Below, one piece after another: positions 9,666-17,472 of a stretch of DNA of 51,642 nucleotides (within the stretch, counting starts at the first letter, position 1; each line of letters starts with the position of its first letter). The notes under the pieces are model-generated. The model had not been told where the DNA came from, did no database searches, and worked only from the letters and a program-made list of their open reading frames with translations. Source of the stretch: Pseudomonas aegrilactucae (GTDB taxonomy: Bacteria; Pseudomonadota; Gammaproteobacteria; Pseudomonadales; Pseudomonadaceae); NCBI RefSeq assembly GCF_019168305.1, contig NZ_JAHTBI010000065.1:1-51642 (forward strand), read 5' to 3'. Position numbers and translations under genes: made by a program.

Positions 9666-12026
9666 ATGAACGCCCAAACCCGCCTCCTCGAACTGCGCGC
9701 CGAACTCGACCAGCACAACTACCGCTACTACGTGCTCGACGAGCCCAGCGTGCCGGACGCCGAATACGATCGCCTGTTCCGTGAGCTGCAGGCCCTGGAA
9801 GCCGAGCACCCCGAGTTGGTCACGCCCGACTCGCCCACCCAGCGCGTGGGGGGCGCAGCACTGTCGGCGTTCAGTCAGGTTCGTCACGAAGTGCCGATGC
9901 TCAGCCTGGGCAACGCCTTCGAGGAAACCGACCTGCTCGAGTTCGACCGCCGTGTTGTGGAGGGCCTCGACCTGCCGGCCGGCGACCTGTTCGGTGCGGG
10001 CGCCGCCGTGGACTACAGCTGCGAACCCAAGCTCGACGGCCTGGCGGTCAGCCTGCTGTACCGCGGCGGCCTGCTGGTACAGGGCGCCACCCGTGGCGAC
10101 GGTACCACCGGTGAAGACATCAGCGTCAACGTGCGCACCATTCGCAACGTGCCGCTGAAGTTGCAAGGCACGGGCTGGCCGGCGGTGCTGGAAGTGCGCG
10201 GCGAAGTGTTCATGAGCAAGGACGGCTTCGAACGCTTGAATGCCGCCCAGGCCGCGCTCGGCGCCAAGACCTTCGCCAACCCGCGCAATGCCGCGGCCGG
10301 CAGCTTGCGCCAACTGGACTCGAAGATCACCGCCAGCCGTCCGCTGGAGTTCTGCTGCTATGGCCTGGGGCAGGTCTCCGAGCCGGTAGGCGACACCCAT
10401 ATCGGCATTCTCGAGAAGCTCAAGGGCTGGGGCATGCCGATCAGCCGCGAGCTGCGCCACGCCGCCGGCATCAAGGAGTGCCTGGACTACTACCGCGATA
10501 TCGGCGAGCGGCGCAACGCCTTGCCCTACGAGATCGATGGCGTGGTGTTCAAGGTCAACAGCCTGGCGTCGCAACGCGAACTGGGCTTTCGGGCCCGCGA
10601 GCCGCGCTGGGCGATCGCGCACAAGTTCCCGGCCATGGAAGAGCTGACCGAAGTGCTCGACGTCGAGTTCCAGGTTGGCCGTACCGGCGCCGTCACCCCC
10701 GTGGCGCGGCTCAAGCCGGTCAAGGTGGCCGGCGTTACCGTGGCCAATGCCACCTTGCACAACATGGATGAAGTGGCGCGCCTGGGCGTGATGATCGGCG
10801 ACACCGTGATCATTCGGCGTGCCGGCGACGTGATCCCGCAGGTGATGCAGGTGGTCACCGAGCGCCGCCCGGCCGACGCCCGCCCGGTGCACATCCCCAC
10901 CGAATGCCCGGTGTGCGGTTCGCAGGTAGAGCGTACGCAACTGGTCAAGCGCAGCAAGGGCAAGGAGACCGTCAGCGAGGGTGCGGTGTACCGTTGCGTG
11001 GGGCGCCTGGCGTGCCGTGCGCAGCTCAAGCAGGCGATCATTCACTACGTCTCGCGGCGTGCCATGGACATCGAAGGGCTGGGCGAGAAGAGCGTCGAGC
11101 AGTTGGTCGATGAAGGCCTGATCACCTCGCCGGCAGATTTGTACCGTTTGAAATTCGAAGACATCGTCGACCTGGAAGGTTTTGCCGAGGTTTCCAGCAA
11201 CAAGCTGCTCGCAGCGATCGACAACAGCAAGCGCCCCAGCCTGGCACGGTTCATCTACGCCCTTGGCATCCCGGATGTAGGCGAGGAGACCGCCAAGGTG
11301 CTGGCGCGCTCGCTGGGGTCGCTGCAGCGGGTGATGGTGGCCTTGCCGCAGGTGCTGACCTACCTGCCGGACATCGGCCTGGAAGTGGCGCACGAGATCC
11401 ACAACTTCTTCGAAGACGACCACAACCGCAAGGTCATCGAGCAGTTGCTCGAGCGTGGCTTGCAGTTGCAGGAGGAGGGCGAGCTGGCGGCCGAATTCGC
11501 CGCCAGCACCACGTTGGCGGGCATGCTGGCCAAGCTGGACATTCCTTCGGTGGGCCCGACCGGTGCCGAGAAGCTGGTGGCCAAGCTTGAGACGCTGGAG
11601 CGCATCATTGCGGCCGATGGCATCGACTTGCGCCAGGCGCTGGCGGCCAAGCAGGCTGACGCGGTGCGCGAGTTCTTCCTGATCGAGGCCAACCAGCAGC
11701 TTGCGCGCGATGTCGAAGCGCAGTTGCGTGCGTTCGGCATGCACTGGGAGAGCGAGAAAAAGGTGGCGCAGGGCTTGCCGCTGGCGGGCCAGACCTGGGT
11801 GCTGACCGGCTCGCTGGAGCGCATGAGCCGCGATGTGGCCAAGGACAAGCTGGAGAGCCTGGGCGCCAAGGTGGCGGGCTCGGTGTCCGCCAAGACCCAT
11901 TGCGTGGTGGCGGGGCCGGGGGCTGGCTCCAAGTTGGCCAAGGCCAACGAGTTGGGGCTCAAGGTGCTGGATGAGGATGCGTTTGTGGCGTTTCTGGCGG
12001 AGCAGGGCATCGCGGTCCAGGTATAG
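9666..12026 (+). CDS. ligA: NAD-dependent DNA ligase LigA
   Basis: Seals nicks in DNA during replication and repair, using NAD as the adenyl donor. It has 786 residues, longer than the roughly 670 of E. coli, as is usual in pseudomonads. An Ia domain (DEYDRL-type region DAEYDRLFREL) comes first. The adenylation lysine is K122 in the EPKLDG motif. An OB-fold follows. The zinc finger uses C414, C417, C444 and C450, with an enlarged insert between the second and third cysteines. Helix-hairpin-helix repeats follow (about 470-690), then a C-terminal BRCT domain (about 705-783, GQTWVLTGSLERMSRD). The ATG at 9666 lies just after the zipA terminator. Confidence 0.97.
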   Translation: MNAQTRLLELRAELDQHNYRYYVLDEPSVPDAEYDRLFRELQALEAEHPELVTPDSPTQRVGGAALSAFSQVRHEVPMLSLGNAFEETDLLEFDRRVVEGLDLPAGDLFGAGAAVDYSCEPKLDGLAVSLLYRGGLLVQGATRGDGTTGEDISVNVRTIRNVPLKLQGTGWPAVLEVRGEVFMSKDGFERLNAAQAALGAKTFANPRNAAAGSLRQLDSKITASRPLEFCCYGLGQVSEPVGDTHIGILEKLKGWGMPISRELRHAAGIKECLDYYRDIGERRNALPYEIDGVVFKVNSLASQRELGFRAREPRWAIAHKFPAMEELTEVLDVEFQVGRTGAVTPVARLKPVKVAGVTVANATLHNMDEVARLGVMIGDTVIIRRAGDVIPQVMQVVTERRPADARPVHIPTECPVCGSQVERTQLVKRSKGKETVSEGAVYRCVGRLACRAQLKQAIIHYVSRRAMDIEGLGEKSVEQLVDEGLITSPADLYRLKFEDIVDLEGFAEVSSNKLLAAIDNSKRPSLARFIYALGIPDVGEETAKVLARSLGSLQRVMVALPQVLTYLPDIGLEVAHEIHNFFEDDHNRKVIEQLLERGLQLQEEGELAAEFAASTTLAGMLAKLDIPSVGPTGAEKLVAKLETLERIIAADGIDLRQALAAKQADAVREFFLIEANQQLARDVEAQLRAFGMHWESEKKVAQGLPLAGQTWVLTGSLERMSRDVAKDKLESLGAKVAGSVSAKTHCVVAGPGAGSKLAKANELGLKVLDEDAFVAFLAEQGIAVQV

Positions 12027-12081
12027 CCCCAGCCCTGTCATACACATGGTGTAGTCTAGGCCTCAGCCAGGAGGTGGCCCC

Positions 12082-13239
12082 ATGTACCCATTCTTCGAAC
12101 AGCTCGTCGCGCGTATCGCCGCGCCGTTTGTCGGCCAGGCGCGACGCAGCACGCGCGTGTGGCAATGCGAGTGCGGGCAGTCCGTGTTCTTTCGCAACAG
12201 CCAGTGCCTGGCCTGCCAGGCGTCGCTGGGCTATTGGCCAGACACCCACCACATCGGCACCTTGCTGCCCGCTCCTGTTGCTGGCCAATGGCACCTGGAC
12301 GGCCAGCCCGAACTTGGCGCGCTCAAGCGCTGCGCCAACCTCGACACGCCTGCCGCCTGCAACTGGCTGCTGAACGCTGACGACCCGCACGCGTTCTGCC
12401 TGGCCTGCCGCCTCAACCGCACCATCCCCGACCTGTCGTTCAGCGAAAATCACCTGCGCTGGCGCAAGCTGGAGACTGCCAAGCGGCGCCTGGTGGCGCA
12501 ACTGCTGCACCTGGGCCTGCCGGTCCAGCCCAAGCAGGTTGCGGGCGGCGAGGGCATCGCCTTCGACTTCATCGGCGTCGACATCGCCGGCAACGCGCCC
12601 ACCACCGGCCATGCCGGTGGGTTGATCACCCTGGACATCCGCGAAGCCGACGACGACTGGCGCGAGCAAATGCGCGTGCAGTTGCAGGAACCCTACCGCA
12701 CCGTGCTTGGCCACCTGCGTCACGAGATCGGCCATTACTACTGGGACAGGCTGGTCGCCAACAGCCCCTGGCTGGAAGATTTTCGCCGGCTGTTCGGCGA
12801 CGAACGCGCCAGCTATGCCCAGGCCATGGAGCGCCACTATCAGCAGGGTGCACCGCTGGACTGGGCCGCTGCCCACGTCAGCGCCTACGCCACCATGCAC
12901 CCCTGGGAAGACTGGGCCGAGACCTGGGCGCATTACCTGCACATGACCGACGCGGTCGACACCGCGCTGGCGCTGGGCATGGACGGCTCGGCCATGGACC
13001 TGGACTACCCACCCTTCGATGCACGCAGCCTGTACCAGCCCGAGCATGCGGGGGCACCGGCGTTCCTGGCGTTCATCAATGCCTGGGTCGAGCTGTCGGC
13101 GATGCTCAACGAACTGTCGCGCAGCATGGGCCAGACCGATTTCTACCCCTTCGTGCTGAGTGCGCCGGTGGTGGCCAAGCTGCACTTCATCCACCGCGTG
13201 ATCCAGGGCGATGGGCTGGAGGAAATCACAAGTCCTTGA
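12082..13239 (+). CDS. Putative zinc-ribbon zinc-dependent peptidase (Peptidase_Mx type)
   Basis: A 385-residue protein matching a conserved family of predicted cytoplasmic zinc metallopeptidases with an N-terminal zinc ribbon. Cysteine pairs C29/C31 and C42/C45 (CECGQ, CLAC) form one ribbon. Cysteines at 84, 93, 106 and 109 may bind a second metal. The catalytic motif HEIGH is at 214-218, followed by YYWDRL. Near residue 270 come HPWEDWAETWAHYLH residues that fit additional metal ligands. The substrate is unknown. The ATG at 12082 follows CAGGAGG. It sits between ligA and ffs on the same strand; ligA ends 55 bp upstream. Confidence 0.8.
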   Translation: MYPFFEQLVARIAAPFVGQARRSTRVWQCECGQSVFFRNSQCLACQASLGYWPDTHHIGTLLPAPVAGQWHLDGQPELGALKRCANLDTPAACNWLLNADDPHAFCLACRLNRTIPDLSFSENHLRWRKLETAKRRLVAQLLHLGLPVQPKQVAGGEGIAFDFIGVDIAGNAPTTGHAGGLITLDIREADDDWREQMRVQLQEPYRTVLGHLRHEIGHYYWDRLVANSPWLEDFRRLFGDERASYAQAMERHYQQGAPLDWAAAHVSAYATMHPWEDWAETWAHYLHMTDAVDTALALGMDGSAMDLDYPPFDARSLYQPEHAGAPAFLAFINAWVELSAMLNELSRSMGQTDFYPFVLSAPVVAKLHFIHRVIQGDGLEEITSP

Positions 13240-13268
13240 GCCCATATGGTTTTTTCATGGCGCAGAGG

Positions 13269-13296
13269 TTGTAACTTCGCGTCAGACCGGTACAAT
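13269..13296 (+). promoter_or_regulatory. ffs promoter
   Basis: TTGTAA (13269-13274), a 16-bp spacer and TACAAT (13291-13296) give a sigma-70 promoter with the expected start near 13303. A 7-bp hairpin (CGCTCGC 13302-13308, GCGAGCG 13315-13321) falls in the predicted 5' leader before the mature RNA. Confidence 0.6.
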
Positions 13297-13327
13297 GGCC
13301 CCGCTCGCTGCCAGGCGAGCGTCGTTA

Positions 13328-13442
13328 TGGTGACCCCATCGGTCCCCCCGCAACGATTACCCGTTAACCTGGTCAGGCCCGGAAGGGAGCAGCCACAGCG
13401 GGAACATTGTGTGCCGGGGTGTGGCTGGTGGGGTTGCCTCCA
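13328..13442 (+). ncRNA. ffs: Signal recognition particle RNA (4.5S RNA)
   Basis: The RNA scaffold of the bacterial SRP, which binds Ffh and FtsY for co-translational membrane targeting. The signature core GGTCAGGCCCGGAAGGGAGC followed by AGCC (about 13371-13394), with the paired GTGTGCCGGGGTGTGGCTGG on the 3' side, forms the conserved tetraloop hairpin and symmetric and asymmetric loops. The ends pair through TGACCCCA-like and TGGGGTT-like strands. The outer GTTATGG (13324-13330) and CCATAAC (13440-13446) extend the helix in the precursor. The exact mature ends are estimated. The length of about 115 nt matches the E. coli RNA. Confidence 0.92.
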
Positions 13443-13662
13443 TAACGCAAGTCCTTGAATTCTCGAGGATCTATCGCTCAAAAATCTCGAAACGTGACAG
13501 TGCTTAGGTACACCTGGGTGGTGCGTCCATTGCCGCATTCTAACGCCAGTCTCGACAGTGATACCCCTCAATCCATTCCTACTGCCTCAGTCACTTCGAA
13601 GTCGATAAAATCCATGACCAGGAGTGGGGTTATGTTTCTTGAGCGTTAAGTAGCGGGGTTAT

Positions 13663-15612
13663 ATGCAACCGGAACATTTTGATCTTTCCACTCCATTGTT
13701 CCTGCCCATCGCAGAAGACACCTGTGCACGCTTGCTCGAGGCCTCTAAGGACGCACTGGATGCTTTGACAGATCCGGAGCTGGCCGCACTGCTGGTCATT
13801 CAGAACCTTGTACAGGTCGCGGAAAAGGACCTCGCGCCGGCAGCCGTTGAGCGAATTCTTGTCAAACTGCTGGATTGGGCGGCGGACGCCCCTGGCCCGA
13901 CATCAACAAAGTTGCTGCCCGAAGCAAAGCGCTTGTTCGACCCCGGCAAACTCTACTTCGGCATCGATGCGATCAAGAAGTCGAAGCTACGCTTTCTGCT
14001 GGCCGATGAAGTCGCCGCCCAGGAATATCTGTTGCCCAGCGGCAAGTGGGATGTCGAATACAAATATCGCCACGCCCGCCATCATCATCCCTTCCGCCGG
14101 CAATTGGTAACCCTGAGCCACGACGAGCGCTGGTTGAGCGGTGCGCAGGATCACCTGATCAGGACGTTCAGAGCCAACCTGGACGAGCACCTGCATGTGC
14201 AAGGTTACGCCGGGATCGGTAAAAGCCACCTGATGGGAGCGCTGGTCGAATGCTTGCAACCGGAGAAAACGCTGGTACTGGCCCACACCGAGGAAAAACT
14301 CGCCATCCTGCGCAAGCGCATGCAAAGCAATAGCCGCGAGCTGACCTGCAGTACGTTCCGCAAGTTCGCATGGGTACTGCTTCAGCGACGAATCACTCAT
14401 CCGGCAAATGCAGGAGCGGGGCCGAGTAAACAATTGCTCGCCCAGGAGCTGAACATCATCGGGGTGGGGTCGCACACTGCACTGGCGACGATGGATATCT
14501 GCTTGAGAATGCTGGAGCTCTATTGCCGTTCAAGGGATTACACCTTGTCGGCCAAACACATGCCTCGCCTGCACAAACCCCTGTCTGTCGCCGACGAACT
14601 GGCGCTGCTGGAGTATTCGAGCCGATTGTGGACTTACCTTCAGGCCAACCCTGTATGGGGTCGCCATACGGGCTTCGAAGTGTTGCTGATGATCAAGCGC
14701 GCTAGCCTGGAAGGTTGCGTAGTGTCGCCTCGTTACTCGCATGTGCTGGTCGACGAAAGCCAGGATGTTCCGGCCTCCTTGCTTCAAATTCTGGAGCGTG
14801 GGCGTCAGGTACTGGTGACCTTGGGGGACGAGTACCAGCACGGAGACAACGACGTCGCCGCCCGTGCGCGAACGGTCCGAAAGAGCACGGTCGGCTTCTC
14901 CGTGCGCTCGGGGCGCAACATCGAGCACCTGATCAACCCTTTGATTTCCAGGCACTCAAGGAAAACCAAGGAACCTTTCGAAGGTACTCGCCATGCCGAC
15001 GTTGGTATTGAGGAATATCCGCAAGCCTTCACGCCGCCAGAGAATTGCGTCGTACTCACGGCTTCCTTGTGGGACACGATGAAGTGGGCTATTCAGTTGC
15101 GCGACCTGAAATGCCCGTTCAGTTTCCACTCCAGCCAGGCACAGAAGAGTCTTTGGCGCTTCATGACCACAGCCGTCGGTTTGTTCAATCCGCGCTTTCA
15201 CCAACAGGGCAAGGAAACAGCACATCCGTATTTCAGCGAGTGGACGGATTGGGAGCAGGTACGCGCCGCGAACCCGTTCGACGAATCGTTCCTATGGGTG
15301 GAGGCCGAGCTGGAAAAAGGGTTCAGGGTGGCAGATATAACTGGGATGAGCACGCTGGTAGGCGAGGTTGGCAAAAGCTGCACGCTGCTGAGGGCCGAAG
15401 AGGCCGGAGGTATGGAGTTCGATCATGTGCTCCTTACTCCGGGGTTGCTCACCACGTTGATGTTCAAGGACGTCTATGAATTCGATCAGCGGATCTGCGC
15501 CGTCTATATCGCCATTTCCCGCGCCAGGCAGCGGCTTTATGTGCCTTATAAAGTGCTTGACTGGATCGTGCATCACGATAGTCAGAAATTCCGCGAAAAT
15601 TTTATCCACTGA
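13663..15612 (+). CDS. Solitary SF1 (UvrD/Rep-like) helicase-like ATPase
   Basis: A 649-residue protein with the order of superfamily 1A helicase motifs. There is a Q-motif-like LSGAQDHLI (about 158-166) and a Walker A GYAGIGKSH (181-189). The Walker B is LVDESQD (362-368), resembling the DEYQD of UvrD. Motif III is LGDEYQ (387-392), and a motif IV-like SVRSGRNI is at 413-420. Near the C-terminus, YIAISRARQRLYV (about 620-632) resembles motif VI. The first 150 residues match nothing I recognise and include a basic HARHHHPFRR patch. The gene is alone, just downstream of ffs and at the edge of an AT-rich stretch, which suggests acquired cargo. A DNA repair, defence or mobile-element role is possible; none is shown. 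The start is ATG 13663, with a weak ribosome site. Confidence 0.75.
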   Translation: MQPEHFDLSTPLFLPIAEDTCARLLEASKDALDALTDPELAALLVIQNLVQVAEKDLAPAAVERILVKLLDWAADAPGPTSTKLLPEAKRLFDPGKLYFGIDAIKKSKLRFLLADEVAAQEYLLPSGKWDVEYKYRHARHHHPFRRQLVTLSHDERWLSGAQDHLIRTFRANLDEHLHVQGYAGIGKSHLMGALVECLQPEKTLVLAHTEEKLAILRKRMQSNSRELTCSTFRKFAWVLLQRRITHPANAGAGPSKQLLAQELNIIGVGSHTALATMDICLRMLELYCRSRDYTLSAKHMPRLHKPLSVADELALLEYSSRLWTYLQANPVWGRHTGFEVLLMIKRASLEGCVVSPRYSHVLVDESQDVPASLLQILERGRQVLVTLGDEYQHGDNDVAARARTVRKSTVGFSVRSGRNIEHLINPLISRHSRKTKEPFEGTRHADVGIEEYPQAFTPPENCVVLTASLWDTMKWAIQLRDLKCPFSFHSSQAQKSLWRFMTTAVGLFNPRFHQQGKETAHPYFSEWTDWEQVRAANPFDESFLWVEAELEKGFRVADITGMSTLVGEVGKSCTLLRAEEAGGMEFDHVLLTPGLLTTLMFKDVYEFDQRICAVYIAISRARQRLYVPYKVLDWIVHHDSQKFRENFIH

Positions 15613-15808
15613 TCGCCTGGGTGGACGACTTCGAGGTCCTGAAAGATAACAGCTGTATCGGTTGGCGACACAGCGATAAAAAGATACCCGGCGTCTGACT
15701 GTCTGCTGTTTATATCTGCCAAGTTTAAACATAAAGAATAACCTTGTTTGTCGCATGTGAGTTTCTTCTGAAAATGCCTTCTGGTGCATGAAGGTGGATG
15801 GCGTATTA

Positions 15809-15833
15809 GGGCCGCTCAAAAAGTGGCCCTGTT
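15809..15833 (+). terminator. Weak terminator-like hairpin
   Basis: GGGCCGCT (15809-15816) and AGTGGCCC (15822-15829) pair with one G-T wobble around a 5-nt loop, followed by TGTTTA. It lies about 200 bp after the helicase-like gene. The U-tail is poor, so termination is uncertain. Confidence 0.45.
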
Positions 15834-15964
15834 TATTCACAAGAAGTGATAGTGCCAGGTCGTCATGTAATACTTTTCCTAGGATCACTCATTCGCGATG
15901 AATGATTATATGTTTAAGTAAGATCTTGTAGTGTTTTAGTGGTGTGAATGATGGCTAAGTGCGA

Positions 15965-15993
15965 TTGCCATGGTCTGATTCTTTGGCTAGTTT
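15965..15993 (+). promoter_or_regulatory. Candidate promoter for the small gene at 16030
   Basis: TTGCCA (15965-15970), a 17-bp spacer and TAGTTT (15988-15993) resemble a sigma-70 promoter. It would start transcription near 16000, about 30 nt before the ATG. It is predicted from spacing and consensus only. Confidence 0.4.
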
Positions 15994-16029
15994 ACAAGGG
16001 GATAAAAACTACTGTCGAGGGAACTCATC

Positions 16030-16359
16030 ATGACGATCTGCCTGTTGTCGCTTGATCTCTCCAATACCGGTATCGTTCAACGCACTGCCTTTCATAAAGT
16101 CTTGAAGGAAGATGGCTGGAGAATGTTTTCCAATGCCAGTGCTATATGGGAAAAGTCATACAAACTGGTGTATGACGCTGCCGTCGAGAAGCGCGTGAAG
16201 ACGGTTGTCGAAGCGGCCGCTGGCCTGGCAGGTATCGACGCCATGAGCTTCGTGGTGCAAGTCGGTGAGCTTGAAGGCTGGTGCTGCCTGTTGGAGAAGC
16301 AGCACGGCATCTACCACTTCACCACCCTGGACTCGGTGCATCACCTCAAGCGCGCCTGA
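16030..16359 (+). CDS. Small protein of unknown function
   Basis: A 109-residue protein. The ATG at 16030 follows AGGGAACTCATC, a fair ribosome site, and codon use becomes more GC-rich along the gene. I do not recognise it with confidence. The N-terminus (LLSLDLSNTG, then a helix and GWRMFSNASAIWEKS) has a hydrophobic strand, a D, then a turn and GW...W. That layout recalls small ferredoxin-fold proteins such as Cas2-like or SinR-like families, but this is only a pattern impression. The second half (SFVVQVGELEGWCC) looks like another strand pair. It has its own candidate promoter and ends before a 19-bp hairpin, so it is probably monocistronic. Confidence 0.6.
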   Translation: MTICLLSLDLSNTGIVQRTAFHKVLKEDGWRMFSNASAIWEKSYKLVYDAAVEKRVKTVVEAAAGLAGIDAMSFVVQVGELEGWCCLLEKQHGIYHFTTLDSVHHLKRA

Positions 16360-16365
16360 ATCCGT

Positions 16366-16407
16366 GCCGAACGCCCGCTGCGCGTTTTCGCGCAGCGGGC
16401 GTTCGGC
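16366..16407. terminator. Perfect 19-bp hairpin after the small gene
   Basis: Arms 16366-16384 and 16389-16407 are exact reverse complements of 19 nt with a TTTT loop. The stem is very GC-rich and starts 7 bp after the stop codon at 16357-16359. There is no T tract after it on either strand, so it would act as a strong RNA 3' end or a factor-assisted terminator rather than a classic intrinsic one. Confidence 0.6.
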
Positions 16408-16461
16408 AGAGTGGCTATCATGGGCGTCCCACGCCGATGACGTCACGATTGACAGGTCCCC

Positions 16462-17463
16462 ATGCCCACCCCTCCAGCAACACCCTTTCGTGAACGGCGC
16501 CGGTTTCTGCACCTGGTCGCCTGCGCCCCCGCGCTTGCGTTGTTGCTGCCGCTGACCGCCTGCAGCCGCAAACCCCACATCGACGCCACCTTCCTGCAAC
16601 TCTGGCAAAGCCACCTGCAGCTCGGCCGCGACGACTGGATGGCGCGCATGGCCGCCATGCACGCGCTGGGCAGCCACGAGCTGGTGTTGCAATGGGTCGG
16701 TCTGCACGGTGGCAGCGAACCAGCGTGGCGCCTGCCGGACGCCTCGATGCAGCACCTGCTCGATGCCGCCGGCGCCAACGGCATGCGCGTGCGCATCGGC
16801 TTGCCGTGCGACCAGGGCTGGTGGAAGGTGCTCGGCAGTGACGCCGCCGCCCAGGCGGTATTCTTCGAGCGCTCTCTGCAAGACGCCATCCGGTACATCA
16901 GTGAGTCGCCGTGGTCACGGCATGCGCAATTCGCCGGCTGGTACATCCCCTACGAAATCGAGCAATACCACTGGGCCGAGCGCACTGCCCAGCAGCGTCT
17001 GGCCCAGTGGCTGGCAGCACTGTCCGAGGCATCGCAGCAAGCCGGCCAGGGTGTACCTGCGATCTCTACCTATTTCAGCAAATTGCCTACCGAGGGCGAC
17101 CTGGTGCAACTGTGGCAGCACCTGCTCGAACAGGCCCGCCTGCGCCCGATGGTGCAGGATGGGGTGGGCGTGGCCGGGTGGGCGAACCTCAAGGCAATCG
17201 AGCCGCTGCTGGACATGCTGCGCGGGCAGCGCATGCCCTTCGATGTGATCGTCGAGCTGTTCGAGCAACTGCCGTCCGAAAAGAACGATGGCACCGACTT
17301 CAAGGCACGCTCGGCCGACTACCCACGCGTGGCGCAGCAGTTGGAATGGGCGCGCACCACCGGGGCCGAGCAAGTGGTGGCGTTTGCCCTCGACCCCTGG
17401 GTGCTGCAGGACGATGCCGCGGCACAGGCGCTGCGCCAGCAATGGCTCAAGGCGCGCGCCTGA
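16462..17463 (+). CDS. DUF4434-like lipoprotein (predicted TIM-barrel)
   Basis: A 333-residue predicted lipoprotein. A basic start and hydrophobic stretch (about 15-33) end in a lipobox LTAC with C34 as the lipidated residue. The rest resembles the DUF4434 family, related to TIM-barrel glycoside hydrolases: FLQLWQ, the GWYIPYEIEQYHW segment (about 157-169) with acidic and aromatic residues, and PAISTYFS. The gene is tail-to-tail with the last gene of the cellulose operon, 9 bp between stop codons. A role in trimming or binding an exported polysaccharide is plausible but inferred. The start at ATG 16462 gives a normal signal peptide. Confidence 0.7.
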   Translation: MPTPPATPFRERRRFLHLVACAPALALLLPLTACSRKPHIDATFLQLWQSHLQLGRDDWMARMAAMHALGSHELVLQWVGLHGGSEPAWRLPDASMQHLLDAAGANGMRVRIGLPCDQGWWKVLGSDAAAQAVFFERSLQDAIRYISESPWSRHAQFAGWYIPYEIEQYHWAERTAQQRLAQWLAALSEASQQAGQGVPAISTYFSKLPTEGDLVQLWQHLLEQARLRPMVQDGVGVAGWANLKAIEPLLDMLRGQRMPFDVIVELFEQLPSEKNDGTDFKARSADYPRVAQQLEWARTTGAEQVVAFALDPWVLQDDAAAQALRQQWLKARA

Positions 17464-17472
17464 GCCAGCGCT

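Larger units (their letters stand above)
15613..16029. other. AT-rich intergenic region
   Basis: A 417-bp stretch with no convincing gene. It is far more AT-rich than its surroundings; in 15901-15960 only 18 of 60 bases are G or C. It contains a hairpin after the helicase gene and a candidate promoter for the next gene. Open frames crossing it are interrupted or read antisense to the helicase gene. Confidence 0.7.

Noticed and set aside
8628..12047. 1139-codon open frame on the minus strand across zipA and ligA
   Set aside because: Antisense shadow over two well-supported core genes; it crosses their intergenic region and terminator, and its composition is artefactual.
13455..13649. 64-codon plus-strand frame after ffs
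   Set aside because: TTG start, no ribosome site, no recognisable sequence; best treated as spacer.
15292..15888. 198-codon minus-strand open frame
   Set aside because: Half of it is antisense to the helicase-like gene and the rest lies in AT-rich spacer; no ribosome site or recognisable product.
13447..17470. Prophage or integrative element next to ffs
   Set aside because: No integrase, excisionase or phage structural gene is visible, and no long flanking direct repeat was found.
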